From Micromonospora_G sp044458865 (GTDB taxonomy: Bacteria > Actinomycetota > Actinomycetes > Mycobacteriales > Micromonosporaceae): a DNA stretch of 64,000 nt. Positions 58,708 through 64,000 of the stretch are shown piece after piece. The notes below the pieces were generated by a model that was not told where the DNA came from, did no database searches, and worked only from the letters and a program-made list of their open reading frames with translations. Position 1 is the first letter of the stretch; each line of letters starts with the position of its first letter. The position numbers and the translations under genes are program-made. The stretch is from positions 62,001 through 126,000 of the forward strand of contig NZ_JBITIH010000015.1 in NCBI RefSeq assembly GCF_044458865.1. Direction: 5' to 3'.

Positions 58708-58749
58708 GCCCGTCAGCCGGGTGGTGACGCCCGTCAGCCGGGTGGTGAC
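58708..58749. repeat. 21-bp perfect tandem repeat
   Basis: Two back-to-back copies of GCCCGTCAGCCGGGTGGTGAC (58708-58728 and 58729-58749; given here in 21 bases as 20 plus the final C shared with the next unit). It lies between the divergent AfsR-like gene and the glycosyltransferase gene and may be a two-site operator. Confidence 0.6.
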
Positions 58750-58866
58750 CGGGTGCGCCGGCGCAGCGGTCGACCCGGCTCCGAGCCCTTCCGCTTCTTG
58801 CACCCGTGACGAGGCGACCCGGAATACCGGTTGATTCCGGCGTACGGATCGCCGAGGGTCAGCGGG

Positions 58867-60054
58867 ATGCGCATGCTCTTCAGCTTCGTCGGCAGCAGCG
58901 GTCACCTCATCCCGCTCGTACCGATCGCCCGCGCCGCCGAAGTGGCCGGCCACACCGTCGCCTTCGCCTGCTCCCCGACGATGGCGCCCAGGGTCGAGGC
59001 ACAGGGCTTCACCGCCCTCGCCACCCACCGCGCCACCGACCCCCAGGCTGCGGCCGGGCCGGGCGTCACCGCCGACCGTCCTCCGTTGCAGCCGATCGAC
59101 CCGGCGCAGATCGACCGCGAGGTACGGGAGAACTTCGCCGTTCGGGCCGCCCGCGAACGGTCCGCCCGGATGGTCGACCTCATCCCCGGCTGGCGGCCCG
59201 ACCTGCTGGTCTTCGACGAGATGGAGTTCGGCGGCATGGTCGCGGCGCAACACCTCGGCCTGCCGTACGCGACCGTCCTGGTCCTCGCCGCCGGCTCACT
59301 GGTCCGGCCGGCACTGGTCGCCGAACCGCTGGACGAGCTGCGCGCAACGTACGGCCTGCCACCGGACCCGGAGTTCGCCATGCCCGGTCGCCACCTGGTC
59401 CTCTCCCCCTTTCCGCCCAGCTTCCGCGACCCTGACTTTCCGCTGCCGGCGACGGCCCACTCGCTCCGCTCCGCCACACCCTCGGCGACCGGCGACCAGA
59501 CGCCGTGGTGGCACACGGGCAGCCGACCGAACGTCTACCTGACCCTCGGCACGGAGTTCAATGTGGAGTCCGGCGACCTGTTTCCCCGTCTCATCAACGG
59601 CCTGCGCGAACTGGACGTCAATCTGCTCGTCACCGTCGGACGACAGATCGATCCGGCGGAGTTCGGACCACAACCGGAGCACGTACGAGTCGAGCGCTAC
59701 GTCGACCAGGGAATGGTTCTTCCCGGCTGCGACCTGGTCGTCTCGCACGGCGGCTCGGGCAGCGTGATGGGGGCACTCGTCCACGGCCTGCCGATGGTCC
59801 TCGTCCCGATGGGAGCCGACCAACCGGCCAACGCCGCCCGCTGCGCGGCACTCGGCGCGGGCCGGGTGCTGGAGGCGCTGACCGTCACCCCGGAGGATGC
59901 CGCCCGTACGGTCACCGAGGTGCTGGCCGACCCCGGATACCGGCAGGCGTCGCGGCGGCTCCGCGACGAACTCGCCGCCCTTCCCGGACCGGAGCAGGCG
60001 GTGCCACTCCTGGAACGGATCGCCACCCGACAACGCCCGCCGTGGCACGACTGA
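58867..60054 (+). CDS. Macrolide-type (UGT/GT1) glycosyltransferase
   Basis: A 395-residue GT-B enzyme of the family that glycosylates macrolides and other natural products. The N-terminal domain has FVGSSGHLIPLVPIARAAEV and WRPDLLVFDEMEFGGMVAAQ. The C-terminal signature is VVSHGGSGSVMGALVHGLPM, then VPMGADQPANAARCAALGAG, the sugar-nucleotide-binding motif. It may act in biosynthesis, or inactivate macrolides, since it lies near an erythromycin-esterase-like gene and an exporter. The ATG at 58867 is preferred to 58831 because homology begins there. Confidence 0.9.
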   Translation: MRMLFSFVGSSGHLIPLVPIARAAEVAGHTVAFACSPTMAPRVEAQGFTALATHRATDPQAAAGPGVTADRPPLQPIDPAQIDREVRENFAVRAARERSARMVDLIPGWRPDLLVFDEMEFGGMVAAQHLGLPYATVLVLAAGSLVRPALVAEPLDELRATYGLPPDPEFAMPGRHLVLSPFPPSFRDPDFPLPATAHSLRSATPSATGDQTPWWHTGSRPNVYLTLGTEFNVESGDLFPRLINGLRELDVNLLVTVGRQIDPAEFGPQPEHVRVERYVDQGMVLPGCDLVVSHGGSGSVMGALVHGLPMVLVPMGADQPANAARCAALGAGRVLEALTVTPEDAARTVTEVLADPGYRQASRRLRDELAALPGPEQAVPLLERIATRQRPPWHD

Positions 60055-60140
60055 CACATATCGCCGGCCGTTATGGAATGCGGCGGGGCGACCAGAATCG
60101 GTCGACGATCGGCCCACCCGATCGGGCACCACCACGACCA

Positions 60141-60179
60141 GGGGTATAGCCAGGTATACCCCAGGTCTAGCGGCAGACC
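60141..60179. promoter_or_regulatory. Paired palindromes upstream of two-component genes
   Basis: GGGGTATA-GCCAGG-TATACCCC (60141-60162) is a perfect 8-bp-arm inverted repeat. Directly after it, GGTCT-AGCGGC-AGACC (60164-60179) is a 5-bp-arm repeat. They lie 38 bp before the histidine kinase start and are candidate binding sites for the response regulator encoded downstream. Confidence 0.5.
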
Positions 60180-60216
60180 GATAGCTCCGTGGTACACCCA
60201 CGATTAGCGTCGAAGC

Positions 60217-61581
60217 GTGCTCACCGACGAATCCCGGAACCACATGGAAAACGGTCCCACGACCCCACTGGAATCGATGCGACACCGACGGTTCCTGATC
60301 GGCGTCTGGCCATGGCGATCACTCGGCTATCTGCTCACCACAGCACTGGTTGTCGCCGCTGTCGGCGTGCCCTGCCTGATCCTCGGCATGCCATGGCTGT
60401 TCGCACTTCACCGGCTCACCAGTGGAGGGTTCCAGCCGATCGAGAACCGGCTGGGGGTCGTGCTGTTCGGCACCCTGGTCGGAGCGGTGCTGATCACCGT
60501 CTGCGGGCCACTGATCGGGCTACCGGTGGCCGCACTGGAACGACGCCGACTGCGGCTGATCGACACCAGGCCCGTCGAATCGGGCCACGTCCAACTCCGC
60601 GAACCCGGCCCCTGGCCCTGGCTGCGTACCCGCTACACGGAGGCGGCCACCTGGCGCGAGGTCGGCTACACGTTCCTCCTGGCCACGGCGGCACCCCTGC
60701 TGTACGGCGCGGTGCTCTTCGTACCCCTGCTGATCCTGACACTCCTGGCCGCCCCCTTCCTGGTGGCCGACGGCGGCGGCCCGTTCGCGATCGGCCGGTT
60801 CACGATCGACTCCGCCGCCTCCGCGCGCTGGTGCTCCCTCATCGGTCTGCTTCTGTTGCCGGTGGTGCCGTACCTACTCGCGCTCCTGGCCGGCGCGCAC
60901 GGCGCGGTCGCCCGGCTGCTGCTGCACCGGGGCGGAGACGAACGGCTTCGGGCCGAACTGGTCGAGGTGGCGCACTCGCGGGCCCGGCTGGTCGACTCGT
61001 TCGAGTCCGAACGTCGTCGGATCGAGCGCGACCTGCACGACGGGGCCCAGCAACGACTGGTCAGCCTGACCCTGCAACTCGGTCTGGCCCGGCTCGACCT
61101 GCCCGCCGACTCACCCGCCGTCGCCCCCCTCGCCACCGCGCACGAGCAGGCCAAACAGGCGATGGCCGAGCTTCGGGAGATCATCCACGGGATCCACCCG
61201 CAGATCCTCACCGAACGTGGGCTGCCGGCGGCCGTGGCCGAACTCGCCGACCGCTGCCCGATCCCGGTGACCGTCCAGGGCGACCTCTCCGGACGGCTGC
61301 CGGGACATCTGGAGGCGGCGGCGTACTTCGTCGTGGCCGAGGCGCTCACCAACGCCGCCCGGCACAGTGCCGCCACCGGCGTACGGGTGGACCTGGATCG
61401 ACAGGACGGCCAGCTCACCGTACGGATCAGCGACGACGGTCACGGCGGGGCCGACCCGGCGCACGGCACCGGCCTGACCGGGCTGGCCGACCGGCTGGCG
61501 GCGGTCGGTGGCCGGATGCTGCTCTCCAGCCCGTCCGGCGGCCCGACCCTGCTCCAGGTGGAGCTACCGTGTCCCCGGTGA
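60217..61581 (+). CDS. NarL-type sensor histidine kinase
   Basis: A 454-residue membrane kinase. Four hydrophobic segments (YLLTTALVVAAVGVPCLILG; LGVVLFGTLVGAVLITVCGP; FLLATAAPLLYGAVLFVPLL; CSLIGLLLLPVVPYLLALLA) form the sensor. The HisKA_3 domain carries the phospho-His in RRRIERDLHDGAQQRLVSLT. The HATPase has VVAEALTNAARHSAAT and DDGHGGADPAHGTGLTGLAD. The GTG 60217 is the first start; ATG 60244 is an alternative. The response regulator start overlaps its stop. Confidence 0.92.
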   Translation: MLTDESRNHMENGPTTPLESMRHRRFLIGVWPWRSLGYLLTTALVVAAVGVPCLILGMPWLFALHRLTSGGFQPIENRLGVVLFGTLVGAVLITVCGPLIGLPVAALERRRLRLIDTRPVESGHVQLREPGPWPWLRTRYTEAATWREVGYTFLLATAAPLLYGAVLFVPLLILTLLAAPFLVADGGGPFAIGRFTIDSAASARWCSLIGLLLLPVVPYLLALLAGAHGAVARLLLHRGGDERLRAELVEVAHSRARLVDSFESERRRIERDLHDGAQQRLVSLTLQLGLARLDLPADSPAVAPLATAHEQAKQAMAELREIIHGIHPQILTERGLPAAVAELADRCPIPVTVQGDLSGRLPGHLEAAAYFVVAEALTNAARHSAATGVRVDLDRQDGQLTVRISDDGHGGADPAHGTGLTGLADRLAAVGGRMLLSSPSGGPTLLQVELPCPR

Positions 61582-62243
61582 CCAGGGTGGTGCTCGCCGA
61601 GGACGGTGTGCTGCTGCGCGAAGGGCTGGTCGGGCTCCTGGACCGCTTCGGGTTCACGGTGGCGGCGGCGGTCGGTGACGCCGACGCGCTCGTCGCCGCG
61701 GTGGGCGAGCAGCAGCCGGACCTGGTGGTGACCGACGTACGGATGCCGCCCGACTTCACCGACGAGGGGTTGCGGGCGGCGGTGCGGCTGCGCCACGACC
61801 GACCGGAACTGGCCGTGGTGGTGCTCAGCCAGTACGTCCGGCCGGGCTACGCCGCCGAGTTGCTCGACTCCGGCGACGGTCAACGGGTCGGCTACCTGCT
61901 GAAGGACCGGGTGGTCGACGTTGCCGAGTTCGCCGCCGTCCTGCACCAGGTGGTGGCTGGCGGCACCGTGGTCGACCCCGAGGTGGTACGGCACCTCCTG
62001 CGTCGCCGACGCGACCCGCTGGCCCGGCTCTCGGTACGGGAACGGGACGTGCTCGCCCTGATCGCCGAGGGTCGCTCGAATGCCTCGATCGCGCGGGCGC
62101 TGGTCGTCTCCGAGGCGGCGGTGGGCAAACACGTCGGCAGCATCCTCGCCAAACTGGACCTGCCCCCGACCGAGGACACCAACCGTCGGGTGCTGGCGGT
62201 CCTCGCCTACCTCGGCAGCGGCGTCGGATCGTCGACCGATTGA
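61578..62243 (+). CDS. NarL/LuxR-type response regulator
   Basis: A 221-residue regulator. Receiver domain: RVVLAEDGVLLREGLVGLLD, phospho-Asp in LVVTDVRMPP, and the conserved Lys in VGYLLKDRV. C-terminal LuxR HTH: LSVRERDVLALIAEGRSNAS, then SEAAVGKHVGSILAKLDL. GTG 61578 overlaps the kinase stop (GTGA), so the pair is translationally coupled. Probable regulatory sites lie at 60141-60179. Confidence 0.93.
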   Translation: MTRVVLAEDGVLLREGLVGLLDRFGFTVAAAVGDADALVAAVGEQQPDLVVTDVRMPPDFTDEGLRAAVRLRHDRPELAVVVLSQYVRPGYAAELLDSGDGQRVGYLLKDRVVDVAEFAAVLHQVVAGGTVVDPEVVRHLLRRRRDPLARLSVRERDVLALIAEGRSNASIARALVVSEAAVGKHVGSILAKLDLPPTEDTNRRVLAVLAYLGSGVGSSTD

Positions 62244-62310
62244 ACCTTTCCGGCCTCCGGTCCGAACTACCAGGGTAGGTGCACGGGGTACGGGTCGAAG
62301 GAGGTCGCCG

Positions 62311-63195
62311 GTGAACAGGTCGGTACGGGTCCGAGGCGTCCGCACGGTACGCACCGCACTGGCTGGTGCCCTGGCGGGCGGCGTACTCGTCGGCGGGTTG
62401 GCGTTCGCCGCCCCGGCAGGCGCGGATGTGACCGTGGCACCGGCGCAGGCGTACCGGGGTGACGCCGCCAAGCTCACCTTCCGGGTGCCGGACGAGCGCG
62501 CGGGGGCGTACACCAGCAGGGTCGAGCTGCGGTTGCCGGAGTCGACGCCGATCGCCGAGGTGTATCCGATGTCCGTCCCGGACTGGGGCCCGAGCACCAC
62601 CACCCGTCCGCTCGACCAGGCGCTCACCGGGATTCACCATGGTGCGGTGACGGAGGTGACCTCGATGGTCACCTGGGTCCGTACGGCGCCACCGTCCGCT
62701 GCGGGTGGCGTCGCCGAACTGGTGGTGTCGCTGGGGCCGATGCCCGAGGCCGAGCGCCTCGTCTTCGACCTGACGCAGACCTATTCGGACGGCACGCAGG
62801 TGCGGTGGAGCGGGGCTGGCGGAGCGACCACGGCCGGGACCGGCCCGGCACCGGTGGTCGCCCTGCTCCCGCCGGCCGCCGTGGCACCCGCCGGGGACGA
62901 GGCGGGGAACTCCGAGGTGGCGGGCGAGGGCGAACCGGCGACCGACGGCTTCTCGAACGTGTTGCGGGTCGGACTGTTGCTGATCCTGCTGGTGGCCGCC
63001 GCACTCGGCGGCGCGGCCGTCGCCCGCCTCCGCCAGTCGGCCACCCCCACCCCGCCCGCCGAACCAGCGACGGCCGCGGACGCGGACCAGGCCGGCAACG
63101 CGGACCAGGCCGGCAACGCGGAGCCGGCCGGCAACGCGGAGCCGGCCGGCAACGCGGAGCCGGCCGGAAGAAGCCGTTGGCGCCTCCGCTCCTGA
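62311..63195 (+). CDS. YcnI-like (DUF1775) secreted protein with membrane anchor
   Basis: A 294-residue protein. A signal peptide (LAGALAGGVLVGGLAFAAPAGA) is cleaved before DVTVAPAQAYRGDAAKLTF, so the mature protein starts near Asp, whereas classic copper-binding YcnI has His there. The DUF1775 domain includes FRVPDERAGAYTSRVELRL and PMSVPDWGPSTT (Trp). A C-terminal membrane helix (VLRVGLLLILLVAAALGGAA) anchors it, followed by NAEPAG/NADQAG units encoded by five 18-nt repeats (63082-63167). AAGGAGG precedes the GTG. YcnI proteins deliver copper to the outside face; the convergent ctaG supports a copper role. Confidence 0.85.
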   Translation: MNRSVRVRGVRTVRTALAGALAGGVLVGGLAFAAPAGADVTVAPAQAYRGDAAKLTFRVPDERAGAYTSRVELRLPESTPIAEVYPMSVPDWGPSTTTRPLDQALTGIHHGAVTEVTSMVTWVRTAPPSAAGGVAELVVSLGPMPEAERLVFDLTQTYSDGTQVRWSGAGGATTAGTGPAPVVALLPPAAVAPAGDEAGNSEVAGEGEPATDGFSNVLRVGLLLILLVAAALGGAAVARLRQSATPTPPAEPATAADADQAGNADQAGNAEPAGNAEPAGNAEPAGRSRWRLRS

Positions 63196-63214
63196 CCACG
63201 GCCCGGCGGGTGGG

Positions 63215-64000
63215 TCAGTGCCAGCCGGACGGCTCCGCCGCCTGTTCCGGCACCGCTGCTTCCGGACCGCTGACCGGACTGCCGACCGACGGGTCGGGGC
63301 CGCGACGACGGAGATGGAGCAGGCCGAGGATGACCAGCGGCGGCAGGTTGCCGAGCGACCAGAGGATCTGACCGGCGGTCTGCTGGTCGACCAGCGGTGG
63401 CTCACCCCAGGGGCGGGCCAGGGCGGTGAACCAGTCACCGGCCAACAGGGTGCTCGAACCGGCGAGCCCCAGGCCGAGCACGACCTGCGTCAGCACCAGC
63501 AGCAGCACGCCGAGCAGCCGGGCCGGTCGCCCGGCGGGTCGCGGCACCGGGTCGAGACCGAGTACCACCCAGCAGAAGAGCCCACCCGCCGCCACCAGGT
63601 AACCGATCATGACCAGGTGCGCGGCGTGCGAGCGCAGGGTCAGGTCGTACAGGCCGGTGAGGTAGAGCAGCGGGGCGGCACTGGCAAGCAGCAGGGCCGC
63701 CACCGGTGGCCGGGTCAGCAACAGCCAGAAACGCGACGACCCGGCCGACCGCAGCCGGTCGCGTACGCCCGGCCAACTCGGGTCGGTGGTCGCGGGAAGC
63801 GCCCGTAGCGCCAGGGTGAGCGGGGCGGCGAGCACCATCAGCAGCGGTACGACCAGGGTCAGCAGCAGGTGCTGGATCAGGTGCGCGCTGAACAGCAGCG
63901 GCGCGTACCGGGCCAGTCCGCTGGAGGTGGCGAGGACGAGCACCACGCAGCCGGCGAGGAAAGTGGCCGTACGCGCCGCCGGCCAACGCTCGGCACGCCT
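63215..64000 (-). CDS. CtaG-type cytochrome oxidase assembly membrane protein, partial
   Basis: The frame is open to the window end, so the N-terminus is missing. The visible part has about six membrane helices, with TVSG-like start LATSSGLARYAPLLFSAHLIQH (caa3_CtaG signature: His pair in SAHLIQH), LTLVVPLLMVLAAPLTLALRALP, and LYDLTLRSHAAHLVMIGYLVAAG. Proteins of this family help insert copper into cytochrome c oxidase or act in copper transport. It converges with the ycnI-like gene 19 bp away, supporting a shared role in copper handling. Confidence 0.85.
   Translation of the reverse strand, partial: RRAERWPAARTATFLAGCVVLVLATSSGLARYAPLLFSAHLIQHLLLTLVVPLLMVLAAPLTLALRALPATTDPSWPGVRDRLRSAGSSRFWLLLTRPPVAALLLASAAPLLYLTGLYDLTLRSHAAHLVMIGYLVAAGGLFCWVVLGLDPVPRPAGRPARLLGVLLLVLTQVVLGLGLAGSSTLLAGDWFTALARPWGEPPLVDQQTAGQILWSLGNLPPLVILGLLHLRRRGPDPSVGSPVSGPEAAVPEQAAEPSGWH

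Noticed and set aside
60189..61577. A 684-residue plus-strand frame ending in the response regulator
   Set aside because: Only the last 221 residues are a real protein; the rest is a shifted reading of the histidine kinase gene.
50665..62243. A natural-product biosynthetic gene cluster
   Set aside because: Resistance, export and regulatory genes are present, but no PKS, NRPS, terpene or RiPP core gene is in the window.

Overview
The window is high-GC (about 70% by eye) actinobacterial chromosome. The gene order argS-lysA-hom-thrC ... thrB-rho-rpmE-prfA-prmC-sua5-ptp-glyA-atpI-atpBEFHAGD ... atpC-DUF2550-pduO-murA ... nucS is the conserved actinobacterial core arrangement. XRE/DUF397 pairs, NucS in place of MutSL, an Asp-type MurA and heavy GTG/TTG start use point to a Micromonosporaceae-like organism (inference from content; no database search was possible).

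Layout. 1-10.3 kb: methyltransferase tail, an XRE/DUF397 regulator pair with nested palindromes, nucS, a DUF4126 membrane protein, a polysaccharide deacetylase, an ABC exporter, a 3-hydroxyacyl-CoA dehydrogenase, murA and pduO. 10.4-22.3 kb: methyltransferase, DUF2550, atpC, an LCP (LytR-CpsA-Psr) gene set between atpC and atpD, the rest of the ATP synthase operon ending in a strong terminator, and glyA. 22.4-30 kb: tyrosine phosphatase, sua5, prmC, an opposite-strand TPR-GGDEF gene, prfA, rpmE, then a plus-strand pair of RNA-repair genes: a T4 Rnl1-like RNA ligase and a T4 Pnkp-like 5'-kinase/3'-phosphatase. 30-45.6 kb: rho, thrB, an SPFH/ribbon-helix-helix pair, an MFS exporter, an RND exporter with divergent MarR, then thrC, hom, lysA and argS. 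The transport block separates thrB from thrC.

45.7-64 kb is more accessory: DUF3105/DUF305 membrane genes, a truncated IS630-like protein, a large inverted repeat, tRNA-Arg(CCG), a secreted protein with aerolysin-like composition, a transposase remnant, a small XRE/membrane-protein operon with two palindromic operators, and then a resistance-flavoured stretch (erythromycin-esterase-like enzyme, TioE-type regulator, DrrAB-type exporter, macrolide-type glycosyltransferase, AfsR-like giant regulator). A complete IS5-family element with CTAG target duplication sits between drrB and the regulator. The window ends with a NarL-type two-component system, a YcnI-like protein and a partial CtaG.

The strongest candidate for an under-described system is the RNA ligase + Pnkp operon at 28.0-30.0 kb. 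Both proteins look full-length, keep their catalytic motifs, and are spaced by 4 nt. The operon is followed by a 58-bp repeat that recurs 29.5 kb away.
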